Below the pieces are notes generated by a model. That model worked only from the letters and a program-made list of their open reading frames with translations, was not told the origin of the DNA and made no database searches. A stretch of DNA of 64,000 nucleotides from Arbacia lixula (taxonomy: Eukaryota; Echinodermata; Echinoidea; Arbacioida; Arbaciidae): positions 1,892,247 through 1,956,246 of the forward strand of contig OZ022581.1 in assembly GCA_963669155.1 (NCBI GenBank), given 5' to 3'. Made by a program: the position numbers and the translations under genes. Below are positions 1 through 8,788 of this stretch, piece by piece. The stretch's first letter is position 1. Every line of letters begins with the position of its first letter.

Positions 1-573
1 GATAATTTAACAGGGATTACACAATTTGAGAAGTAATTAGAATATTTTTGCTGTGATTTGGTTTAGAATATTCTGAAATTGATATTGCAGGCAAATCAGT
101 GCTTGCTCATTGTTTTGAATAGTGAAATTGTGTTAAAAAGTAGGCATTGATTGAATGGAACAACATCTTGACATCTTGACTTGATTAGATTGGTTCATGT
201 ATTTCAATTACAACATATTGAACAGTACTGTACATAAATGTAATCATTAACAAAGGTTTAATAGAGTATGAATATGTACATCATCATGCAAACATACTTG
301 AGTTACATAACATAAAATACAAAAGAGCTACAGTGTTAATTAGCTTGAAGCGAATGCAGCTCTTTAGGAGGAATAAAATTTATATATAGTTTCATTATAA
401 GCAAAATAGGACATGTATGGGTATATACTGAAGATGAAATATATTTCAAGCTACAGATAGCTGACTTACTTCAGTAAGCACTAAGTGAAAGGGATACGGG
501 GGGTAGATTAATGAGGAAGAGGAGCCGTTTTGACCAACAGCAGCGTGTTACACATGATATTGATGCATCTTAC
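1..573. other. AT-rich stretch, no exon recognised
   Basis: I see no open frame, repeat or motif that I can assign. On the minus strand this should be an intron of the NYN nuclease gene, because the exon at 574-716 ends in a consensus donor (complement of 568-573) with phase 2. The next coding exon must lie beyond the left edge. Confidence 0.5.
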
Positions 574-1407
574 CTCATAGCAATGTTGCTGCCATCAATT
601 ACTATTGGTCTCCTTTGATCATTCTCATCTGATTTGCTGTCTATTTTAATCTTCTCTGGAGAATTCTTGCCCAGCTGCCGCAGCTGCCGCAGCTCCTTCA
701 GCTCCGCTTTCAATTCCTGTAACGTAAAATATCAGAAGTGATTGAGTGACAAAAAAAGAAGACATGATTAGCAAGTGTGTTCAATAAATAATTTGAATGT
801 TTTTACAGAGATACAATAAATCATTTAATCTTTGTTTTACTGAATAGTACAGAGAGATTCTTACATCTATCATCTCTCTGCAAAACATTGAATTCATTGC
901 ATGATTAATCTGCCGATCTATGAAAAGTGTGTTTCGAGGCCCATCTGTAGTTCCCCCGACAACTTACCTCCTGCACAGAAGCGAATTTCTTCTGCTCTTT
1001 CTTGGTTGCGCTCAGTTCATTCCTGATCCTTTCATACTTCACAATCAGTGGTGTAGACGTAGCAGTGCTACTTGTACCACTGACAGTCTTGGTGGATGTT
1101 CGGTGTAAGGGTGTACTGGTGTTAACGGGCCCGGTGCTGATTTCATTGTTGTTCTCCTCTTTTTTTATATCCGCGGGCTCTATCGGTGGGGTGTCATCTA
1201 ATTCCCCCGGTTCTCTCTCTTCTCCTGCATCCTCGTCTGAGCTTATAACAATGATCGAGTTCCCACGACAAGATTTAGGTGGGTTGCCTCTTGGGGTCTT
1301 CCAGCACTCGGAGTCATTGCCAAGGCAGATCACCGAGGATAACGAGGAAGCTTCTGGTGATTCAGGTACAATATAGGATCCATCCATTGCGATCGGAGAA
1401 GCCCTTC
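574..1407 (-). CDS. NYN-domain (Zc3h12a/N4BP1-like) endoribonuclease, two internal exons, partial
   Basis: Two minus-strand exons are joined in phase. The upstream exon is 1407-968 (440 nt, acceptor CTCAG at 1408-1412, donor GTAAGT below 968). The downstream exon is 716-574 (143 nt, acceptor GTTACAG, donor GTAAGA). The second exon encodes a charged helix (ELKAELKELRQLRQL) followed by RRPIVIDGSNIAM. This is the signature start of the NYN/PIN-like nuclease domain of ZC3H12A (Regnase-1), N4BP1 and KHNYN; its Asp is the first metal-binding acidic residue in that family. The exon ends in phase 2 where the family usually continues with Ser-His-Gly. The first exon is a low-complexity Ser/Thr/Pro/Glu linker with the hydrophobic-acidic run IIVISSDEDAGE, which looks like a SUMO-interacting motif. 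Family knowledge predicts single-stranded RNA cleavage. The rest of the domain lies left of the window, and upstream exons were not found. Which subfamily it belongs to is undecided. Confidence 0.72.
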
Positions 1408-2004
1408 CTGAGCACAATTTGGAAAAAGGTGTAAACAAAAAAATGCCCTTAACTTCAAACATTTTATTCAAACATAGAAAGGCAAGCTTTTACTCTGTAG
1501 CTGTTTCAAATTAAAAGCAATAATATGAGAGAAATCACGATTCACGATGCATGCCCATTTCTATGATCTAAATATAGCATGATCATGTCTTTGCAATTTT
1601 GACAGTGATATTTCAATTTTACAACATCCCTTAATCTTATATAAAGACCTTAGGGAAGGCTTAGGCTGTAAGTTAGTGTAATTAGTAGTACTACAGCTCA
1701 CCCCTGCTCAAACTGCACAGTGCTTTCTATACTAGGCGCAGCACACTGTAGGTTGTATACTGAACACACACACAGTACACATGCACATACGGCACTGAGA
1801 TTGGCCCATAATTGCGCCAGCCGGCCCTGTCAAGATCACCGGCCACAGCTGCGACGGTATATCGGCTTGCTGCGATAGCCAGAGCCAAACCTGAGCTGCT
1901 CTGCAATGGGATCGCTATGCCCATGGACTTGGGAAATATATGATTAGAGTTTGACCTCTTTTCTCTTATTTTGTTAGAGTTTTTCCTAATTTGTTTGTAC
2001 ACTA
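1408..2004. other. Presumed intron / intergenic sequence
   Basis: No coding exon is recognised. The open frame that runs from the NYN exon up to 1471 crosses a good polypyrimidine tract and acceptor, so I treat it as intron. A frame on the minus strand at 1727-2002 has no recognisable protein features. Confidence 0.4.
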
Positions 2005-2231
2005 CAGCTCAAAGGAATTGGCATAGGGAAAGGGAAAGGGAAGAAAGGGAAAGAGCCACAGTTGTAAACCTGCGGTATATTTTGCCCAATTCAGCATGAA
2101 ACACAATGCTTTAGCCTAAGTAAAAAGCATCATGTTTCATGCTTAACTGGACAAAATATACCGCGGGTTTAAAACCGTGGCTCCTTCCTATTCTTCCCTT
2201 TCCCTTTCCCTATGCCAATTCCTTTGAGCTG
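2005..2231. repeat. Foldback (palindromic) MITE-like element
   Basis: Two inverted arms of about 100 bp start with CAGCTCAAAGGAATTGGCAT (2005-2024) and end with its complement at 2212-2231. Both arms carry a purine-rich GGGAAAGGGAAAGGG stretch (pyrimidine on the right arm), and the arms differ by scattered substitutions. The centre, about 2095-2140, holds a second small inversion around GCATCATGTTTCATGC. It contains no coding capacity. It lies 29 bp upstream of the retrotransposon at 2261. Confidence 0.8.
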
Positions 2232-2255
2232 GAGTGTATGTATATGACAAATGTA

Positions 2256-2260
2256 CCACC
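2256..2260. repeat. Target-site duplication (left) of the LTR element
   Basis: CCACC immediately precedes the left LTR and is repeated at 7215-7219 directly after the right LTR. A 5-bp duplication is typical of Ty3/Gypsy-type integration. Confidence 0.85.
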
Positions 2261-2412
2261 TGTAATGATAGTAAGTCTTGAGACAAGACTACAGCACTTC
2301 TCAAGATGGCAACTGTATCAACCTACACACGTATAGTCTGCTGCATTAAAGTTACTACAACGTAGAAGTCTTGTTCGAGTCATCCTATCTGAGTCTACAC
2401 AAGATCACAACA
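2261..2412 (+). repeat. 5' LTR, 152 bp
   Basis: It starts TGTAATGATAG and ends GATCACAACA, so it has the TG...CA termini. It matches 7063-7214 base for base as far as I can read. At 152 bp it is unusually short for an LTR. Confidence 0.93.
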
Positions 2413-2430
2413 TGGTGTCAGAAGTCCAAG
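2413..2430 (+). other. Primer-binding site, probably tRNA-Leu
   Basis: TGGTGTCAGAAGTCC directly follows the LTR. Its TGGTGTCAG start is the complement of a tRNA 3' end ...CTGACACCA, which best fits tRNA-Leu species beginning GTCAG. The assignment is from memory of tRNA ends and was not searched. Confidence 0.6.
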
Positions 2431-2755
2431 AACCAGCTCAGAAAATGTCCATTTCCGAGGATCAAGGCCCCAAACAGGTGCAGACATTCCGATATTGAGT
2501 GTGAATTACGTGTGTATTAGACTGGCTAGCCAGTGCATTGGTATGGTGTATCGAATGTACAGCACACAGTGCACTCTACTGTGTGAGTCTATGACTATGT
2601 GCGTGTAGAGACATCGCATAGTTCGTACGGCATACTGCTCAATGAAATTGTTTATCTCGTTGTTCTGACGGGTTGAAAAGATACCACTAGAGTAGAATAA
2701 GAGATTAAAACTTTGTTCAGAGAGCGATTTACTGAAAAAAAAAAAGATTGCCAAT

Positions 2756-5095
2756 ATGGCAACCTATCTAAGCCAGCCAGCGCCATTAGATTTGACGGGA
2801 AATGTAGCAGAAAACTGGAAACGTTTCAAACAGAGGTTTGAACTGTACAATGTAGCTAGTGGTCTGTCGAAGAAAGATGAAAAAACACAGACATCCATGC
2901 TTCTGCATGTCATAGGAGACAAAGCTCTTGACATATACAATACATTCACATTTGCCGCTTCTGGTGATGAGATGAGACTTGAGAAAGTGATGGAAAAATT
3001 TGAGAGCTATTGCATGCCAAAACGAAATGTGACGTATGAGAGGCACAAATTTTTCACAAGGTCACAAGAGGTCGGTGAGAATATTGATCACTATGCAACA
3101 GAATTGCGCAATCGCGCACAGTCGTGTGAGTTCGGAGAGTTGACTAACAGTCTGATACGGGACAGAATCATCTGTGGTATTTTGGACAATGGTGTTCGTG
3201 AACGTTTGCTGAGGCAGGATGATTTGACGCTAGAGAAGGCGTTGCAGCTTTGTCGTGCTGCTGAAACCACTCGAGCTCAGGCCCACGAGCTGAGTTCCAC
3301 CGGTGAGAGAGTCTCAGTTGATGCTTTAGGGAGTAAGAAACAGTTGTTCAATTCAACATCACACAAAGGTCCAAAACAAAGTCAGAAATCAAAATATGCT
3401 TGTGGTAGATGCGGATATAGGCACAGTAGAAATGCATGTCCAGCACAAGGTCAGATCTGCAAGAAATGCGGCAGAGAGAATCATTTTGCAAAGTGTTGTC
3501 GGACTCCAGTTGCTAAAGTAGTAAATGAACTGCAACATATGGAGGAAGGGAATGACGGTTTTGTGGTTGATGTTGTTGAGTCAGCAGATTCTCCTGATGA
3601 ATGGATGGTCAATCTTGTGGTGAATGAAAGGCCAGTGGATTTCAAGTTGGATACTGGTGCTCAGACTAACCTCCTTCCAGACTCAGTGTATCAGGTGTTA
3701 AAACCCAAACCAAAGCTGCATTCAGCTAAAGTGAAGTTGACAGGCTATAGTGGGGTAGCCATCCCGGTGAAGGGTCGTTGCTTTGTACAGGTCAAGTACA
3801 AGGGGTCAACTCACAACATGACGTTTCTAGTCACTCCAGGTAAACGCCAACCATTGCTAGGGTTACAAGCATGTGACAAATTGAAGCTTGTAAAAAGAGT
3901 ATTGAATGTCAAACAAACAAACAAACGAGTAGCAGACAGCTACCAAGACGTGTTCGAAGGGCTAGGATGTGTTCCAGGGAAACATCACATCACACTGAAA
4001 GAGAGTGCCCAACCTGTACAACACGCATGCCGGAAAGTTCCATTTGCACTTCGAGGTCAGCTCAAAGATGAATTAGACAAAATGGAACGCATGAAAGTCA
4101 TCACACCAGTGGATGAACCAACAGATTGGGTATCATCGCTCGTGGTTGTGAAAAAGAAAAACGGACAACTCCGTGTGTGCTTAGATCCACGAGATCTAAA
4201 CAGAGCAGTCAAAAGAGAGCACTATCAACTGCCGTCCAGGGAGGAAATCACAGCGCATTTTGCTGGAGCAAAACATTTCAGCAAACTAGATGCGTCCAGT
4301 GGATTTTGGCAGATCGAACTAGATGACGAAAGCTCAAAGCTGTGCACTTTCATCACTCCGTACGGACGGTACAGATTTCTGAGACTCCCATTTGGCGTTT
4401 GCAGTGCTCCAGAAGTGTTTCACAAGATAGTGCATAATTTGTTTGCACACATTCCCGGTGTCAACACAATGATGGATGACATAGTCGTATGGGGAAACAC
4501 CCAAGAAGAGCATGATGCAAGGCTGATACAGGTCCTTGACATAGCCCGGAAAGTGAACCTGAAACTCAACAAAGACAAGTGTGAGTTTGACGTTGGAAAG
4601 CTGACATTCATCGGCGACTTGATCAGCGAACAGGGAGTCCAGCCGGACCCGAAGAAGGTGGCAGCCATCAGAAACATGGAAAGGCCACAATGCAAACAAG
4701 ACGTCCAAAGGTTCTTGGGTATGGTCAACTACCAAGCGAAGTTCATACCAGACTTAGCCACAAAGTCAGCCCCTCTCAGAAGTCTACTTGACAAGAAAAA
4801 TGAGTGGATGTGGCAAGACGCACAAGAGAAAGCCTGGCATCAACTCAAAGAAGCGCTGACAGAGCAACCAGTGCTACACTTCTATGACTGCGCAAAACCA
4901 ACAAAAGTATCAGCAGATGCTTCAAAGAATGGCCTCGGTGCAGTGCTACTGCAGCAACATGATCACGAATGGGTTCCCGTAGCATATGCATCAAGAGCAA
5001 TGACCGATGCAGAGACACGCTATGCACAAATAGAAAAAGAACTGCTGGCAATAACGTACGCATGCGAACGATTTCACCAGTACATCTATGGATAA
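2756..5095 (+). CDS. Gag-protease-reverse transcriptase-RNase H (first part of the broken polyprotein)
   Basis: 779 codons start at ATG 2756 and end at TAA 5093-5095. Residues 1 to about 210 are a capsid-like Gag with charged helices. Two CCHC zinc knuckles follow: C-x2-C-x3-H-x4-C from residue 216, then C-x2-C-x4-H-x4-C. An aspartic-protease DTGA motif lies at about residue 299. Reverse transcriptase has its catalytic MMDDI box with the Asp pair at residues 574-575. RNase H begins at about residue 720 with an SADAS motif. The frame stops within RNase H, and the same frame continues after the stop with conserved RNase H and integrase sequence. The stop is therefore a nonsense change in this copy, not the natural end of a domain. 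The product would have RT but an incomplete RNase H and no integrase. Confidence 0.92.
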   Translation: MATYLSQPAPLDLTGNVAENWKRFKQRFELYNVASGLSKKDEKTQTSMLLHVIGDKALDIYNTFTFAASGDEMRLEKVMEKFESYCMPKRNVTYERHKFFTRSQEVGENIDHYATELRNRAQSCEFGELTNSLIRDRIICGILDNGVRERLLRQDDLTLEKALQLCRAAETTRAQAHELSSTGERVSVDALGSKKQLFNSTSHKGPKQSQKSKYACGRCGYRHSRNACPAQGQICKKCGRENHFAKCCRTPVAKVVNELQHMEEGNDGFVVDVVESADSPDEWMVNLVVNERPVDFKLDTGAQTNLLPDSVYQVLKPKPKLHSAKVKLTGYSGVAIPVKGRCFVQVKYKGSTHNMTFLVTPGKRQPLLGLQACDKLKLVKRVLNVKQTNKRVADSYQDVFEGLGCVPGKHHITLKESAQPVQHACRKVPFALRGQLKDELDKMERMKVITPVDEPTDWVSSLVVVKKKNGQLRVCLDPRDLNRAVKREHYQLPSREEITAHFAGAKHFSKLDASSGFWQIELDDESSKLCTFITPYGRYRFLRLPFGVCSAPEVFHKIVHNLFAHIPGVNTMMDDIVVWGNTQEEHDARLIQVLDIARKVNLKLNKDKCEFDVGKLTFIGDLISEQGVQPDPKKVAAIRNMERPQCKQDVQRFLGMVNYQAKFIPDLATKSAPLRSLLDKKNEWMWQDAQEKAWHQLKEALTEQPVLHFYDCAKPTKVSADASKNGLGAVLLQQHDHEWVPVAYASRAMTDAETRYAQIEKELLAITYACERFHQYIYG

Positions 5096-5104
5096 CAGGT
5101 TGAA

Positions 5105-6649
5105 GTGGAGACTGACCACAAACCACTCATACCGCTGTTCATCAAACCACTCTGTGACTGTCCTCTTCGCATTCAACGCCTACTCATCAGGGTGCAGCGA
5201 TATGATTTGAAAGTGTCATACACACCTGGCAAGTACATGCACACTGCAGATGCATTGTCCAGAGCGGTAGATCCAGAGGCCGAGACGAATGTTGACAGAG
5301 AAGAAGACATCAGAGTCCATGTCGATGCTGTGATGATGAATCTACCAGTTACGTCCAACAGACGCAGCCAGTTTGTCGAAGAGACAAAGAAAGACAACAC
5401 ACTACAAGAGTTATTAGGCATCATCAGAGATGGATGGCCTAATACAAAACAGCAGTGTCCAGTAGCAGTCAGAGAATACTGGAACATCAGAAGCGAGCTG
5501 TCAGAAGCTGAAGGCATGATCCTGAAAGGCAGCAAGATAGTAGTACCAGCTACAATGAGATCGTTGATGTTGCGCAAAATCCATGAAGGACACTTGGGCA
5601 TAGAAAAGTATAAGAAACGTGCACGTGAAGTCTTGTATTGGCCCAGGATCAATCAAGACATAGCTGCAATGGTACAAGACTGCAACTCATGCCTGATGTA
5701 CAAGCCTAGACAACAGACGGAGAGTCTACAACCCCATGCAGTACCAAACAGACCATGGGAAAAGATCGCTGCAGATTTGTTCACGTTGAACAACAAGGAG
5801 TACATGGTGATCGTGGACTACTATTCGCAGTTTGTTGAAGTCTGTAACATGACTACAACTACAAGCAAAGCAGTGATCAAACACATGAAAGCGGTATTCT
5901 CCCGTCAAGGCACTCCATGCGAGCTTGTAACTGACAACGGTCCACAGTTTGCAAGTCAAGAATTCAAAAGCTTTGCAAGTGAATGGGACTTTGGTCACAC
6001 AACAACAAGTCCGTATCACCCACAGTCCAATGGACTAGCGGAAACTGCGGTGAGGATCGTGAAGAATCTCATCCGCAAGTGCGAACACAGTGGGCAAGAT
6101 GTCTACAGAGCTTTGCAAGTGTACAGAAGCTCACCACTGGAATGTGGAAAATCACCTGCAGAACTGCTGTACAATCGGCGCATGAGATCAAACCTGCCCA
6201 TGGTAGACAAACTACTAGATCCCCAGCACATCGATCCTCGTTCGGTGAAAGAGAGGAAGGAAAGGCAGAAAGTGAAGCAGAAAGAGCGTTACGACAAACA
6301 CGCTCAAGACCTACCAGAGTTCAACGTAGGTGACCATGTCAGACTCCAAGACATGCACAACAACCGATGGGCTCAACGCGGTACCATCACGTCGAAGCTA
6401 CCAAACAGATCATACTTGGTAGAGACTGACAGGGGTGAGATCCGTCGCAGAAATAGACGTCATCTCAGACCTGCACCACCGACACAACGAGCCGAGCACA
6501 TCCAGCATCCCACGCAGATGGACAGCGATCTGGATGACTACGCAGAATTCCCAGCGCAACCAGCTGAAGCTGCAGAGCAATCCGCGTCCTCGTTCAGAAC
6601 AACCCGTCATGGAAGAATTAGCAAACCACCCGAACGCATGGACTTGTAA
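5105..6649 (+). pseudogene. RNase H end and integrase (frame after the in-frame stop)
   Basis: This frame is in phase with 2756-5095 and separated from it only by the TAA at 5093-5095; there is no frameshift. It begins with the RNase H TDHKPL region. It continues through an HHCC zinc-binding domain (HEGHLG ... CNSC), the integrase core (first Asp in AADLFTL, second in TDNGPQF, Glu in GLAETAV) and a basic C-terminal domain ending in ...KPPERMDL before TAA. It has no ATG at its start, so independent expression is unlikely. Integrase itself shows no further breaks. Confidence 0.88.
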
Positions 6650-7062
6650 AGCATTAAATACAACAAAGCGAATACTAAAAGAACTTTCGCACTTTTATGT
6701 AGAATTAGTAAAGAGATCAAGTTGAAGTAATCTAGAAAAAACTTGATAGCATGAATGTAACTATGTTTTATGTTTCATCAGCAAGATTTGGATAAGCAGC
6801 TGATTATCTTCAACGCGAACCAGTGATGGAACTGAACTCTTAATACAAAGGACTGGATAAATATTCTTTAAAGATCTGCAACCGGATCCACAATATACGT
6901 TGACTATTATAAGACATGTACTAGTTATAGTACAGTTAGTGTTTCAAAGAAAAGTATACAAATTGACTGTCTGACATATTTGGAAACTGATACAAAGGAT
7001 ATGATGAGAATAAGTTTACTTTAATGAAAAGAATGTAAACCTTCTATTTAAAGAAAGGGAGG
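6650..7062 (+). other. Retrotransposon 3' non-coding region with polypurine tract
   Basis: The sequence is AT-rich with no long frame. The purine run AAGAAAGGGAGG at 7051-7062 directly precedes the 3' LTR and serves as plus-strand primer in this class of element. Confidence 0.8.
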
Positions 7063-7214
7063 TGTAATGATAGTAAGTCTTGAGACAAGACTACAGCACT
7101 TCTCAAGATGGCAACTGTATCAACCTACACACGTATAGTCTGCTGCATTAAAGTTACTACAACGTAGAAGTCTTGTTCGAGTCATCCTATCTGAGTCTAC
7201 ACAAGATCACAACA
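7063..7214 (+). repeat. 3' LTR, 152 bp
   Basis: It reads the same as the 5' LTR at 2261-2412. It is followed by CCACC (7215-7219), the right copy of the target-site duplication. Confidence 0.93.
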
Positions 7215-7740
7215 CCACCTGTCATTTCCGACCCATCACTGACTCAGTCGAGTCCTTCTAGCAGAGACCGATGGTGATGCAGGCAGCCTAAAAATAAAAT
7301 AGCAACCACTTTTTTAATTGCATGATATTATTTTTGTTCAAGTTCAGCACAAGCACTAGCCACATCTCATGCATCTTCAAGTGTGAAGGACACGGGACTA
7401 TGTACCCTGACAATGCCTGACACAAGTGACAGTAGTGACATGCCTGACTTAGAACTAGAAGGAAGCATTTCTGACTTAAAGTTTAAACTATTTATGAAAA
7501 GAAATCAGGTAGATAGGTGAAGAATTATGAGAAATCCCGTGAAGAAAAGTGGGTTGACTAGACCAAAAAGTGGGTCGACTTGTCCAAAACAAAAGAAAGG
7601 GCGACTTGACCAACTTTGGGGCGAGTTGGTCATGGTGCGATGACCATGGCATGACCATGTAGGGTCCATGCACTGAACTATTTTGGGACCATTGCATGTC
7701 AAGACTTGTCAAAACATAGTGATCTGAGTGATGGTCTAAG
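7215..7740. other. Non-coding flank with short palindromes
   Basis: Contains only a short open frame (7412-7519, see findings) and a run of short repeated or self-complementary words such as GTTGGTCATGG and CCATGGCATGACCATG between 7620 and 7665. I recognise no gene. Confidence 0.4.
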
Positions 7741-8107
7741 GCCCGATTTACATCAAAAGGCCGGCCCAAGGCCGGCCTCGGGCCGACCTAAATTGGAGGC
7801 CCAAGGCCCTCAGTTGTGTGCATTTACACCAAGCTTTTAGGCCGGCCTCGGGTCGGCCCGAAGCTTGATGTAAATGCAAAGGAGGCCCGAGGCTGGCCCT
7901 GATTTGAGGCCTCCTTTCTTAACCTCGCCGCACCTGTTACACCGTATTTAGGCCGGCCCAAGGCCTCCTTTCCATTTACACCGCATTTAGGCCGGCCCGA
8001 GACCACCTCCAGAGGTGGCCCCATATCCGGGGCCGGCCTCGGGCCTCCTTTGCATTTACACCAAGCTTTAGGCCGAGGCCGGCCTTTTAGCTTGGTGTAA
8101 ATGGGGA
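7741..8107. repeat. GGCCGGCC-rich palindromic repeat
   Basis: About 370 bp containing some seven copies of the 8-bp palindrome GGCCGGCC. They are interleaved with repeats of 'CCTCCTTTGCATTTACACC' and 'AAGCTTTTAGGCC'. The outer ends are inverted relative to each other: GGCCCGATTTACATCAAAAG on the left, and the complement of TTTTAGCTTGGTGTAAAT on the right. The structure is that of a multi-hairpin MITE or nested foldback, and its GC content is far above its surroundings. It lies about 700 bp upstream of the NBN start codon. Confidence 0.75.
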
Positions 8108-8788
8108 TCTAACTGCGACCATCCAGCTCACATCACGCGGGAGCAGTCCCGGTATGAAAAGTATGAAAAGGTATGTGGGACTGGGCAAGCTGTGTAGTTT
8201 GGCACTGCACTCGCATTGCAGGTGTCTCGAATCTACCGCCCGGTACCCCGGCCCAAAATCATCGATGACGGTGTCCTAGCTACAAATTCAAAACATGATT
8301 ACGTCGACACTTACCGCAAGTACTAAAGAAAGGAAGAGAAATATTCGTAAAATCCCGTTTGATCTACCTGATCACTGACACTAACTAACCGGCTTGTCGA
8401 CGTCAACTCATTTTAAATTTACCGCGTGCATTTGTTTACCGCCGGTGCAGGTGCGTGCAGTGATTCGACGAGCTTTTAGCTTGGCGCTCGTATTTGCTTG
8501 ACTTGACGCATGCATGCCAATTCATTGCGCGCATAGATAGAATATGAACGGAAAATGACAACTACTTGCGCTTGATGCGGTCCAAGTGCCCGTGCACGTG
8601 TGACCGTATCGCTGGTGTGCGCGCGCTAGTAGATCACGTAGCTATACAAGCCAACTCATTTTACTAGAATTTGGCTAGAATACATAGCCTACCTGCCTAC
8701 ATCGTGTAATAACATTGATTTCGTTTTAATCTTCCGGTTCAGTACCGGGTAGTTAAGTTGGAGCCAACGTTTACTTTTTGACATCATC
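8108..8788 (+). promoter_or_regulatory. Putative NBN promoter region / 5' flank
   Basis: This is the sequence between the repeat and the NBN start codon. It is relatively CpG-rich compared with the rest of the window (many CG dinucleotides between 8380 and 8640). I see no clear TATA box positioned for 8789. The call rests on position and composition only. Confidence 0.35.

Larger units (their letters stand above)
2261..7214 (+). mobile_element. Ty3/Gypsy-type LTR retrotransposon (Mag/SURL-like), recently inserted, ORF broken
   Basis: This is a complete 4954-bp element. It has LTRs at 2261-2412 and 7063-7214, a primer-binding site starting at 2413 (directly after the LTR), a leader, a single Gag-Pol frame from 2756, a polypurine tract at 7051-7062, and the CCACC duplication on both sides. 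The domain order is Gag, two zinc knuckles, protease, reverse transcriptase, RNase H, integrase. Integrase follows RNase H, which is the Ty3/Gypsy order. There is no env-like frame between 6650 and 7062. A fused Gag-Pol with two zinc knuckles and very short LTRs suggests the Mag clade, to which sea-urchin SURL elements belong; this assignment is inference. By eye the two LTRs are identical, so the insertion is young. An in-frame TAA at 5093-5095 interrupts the polyprotein. Confidence 0.93.

Noticed and set aside
905-967. C-terminal extension of the minus-strand NYN exon frame
   Set aside because: The frame crosses a consensus donor at 968 and the next exon joins in phase, so the extra 20 codons are intron.
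1408-1471. Methionine start of the NYN frame at 1471
   Set aside because: It lies upstream of a strong acceptor with a polypyrimidine tract. The exon most likely starts at 1407 with a split codon.
5093-5095. Programmed stop-codon readthrough in the retrotransposon
   Set aside because: The stop lies inside RNase H and not at the Gag-Pol border, and there is no obvious readthrough context. A nonsense change in this copy is simpler.
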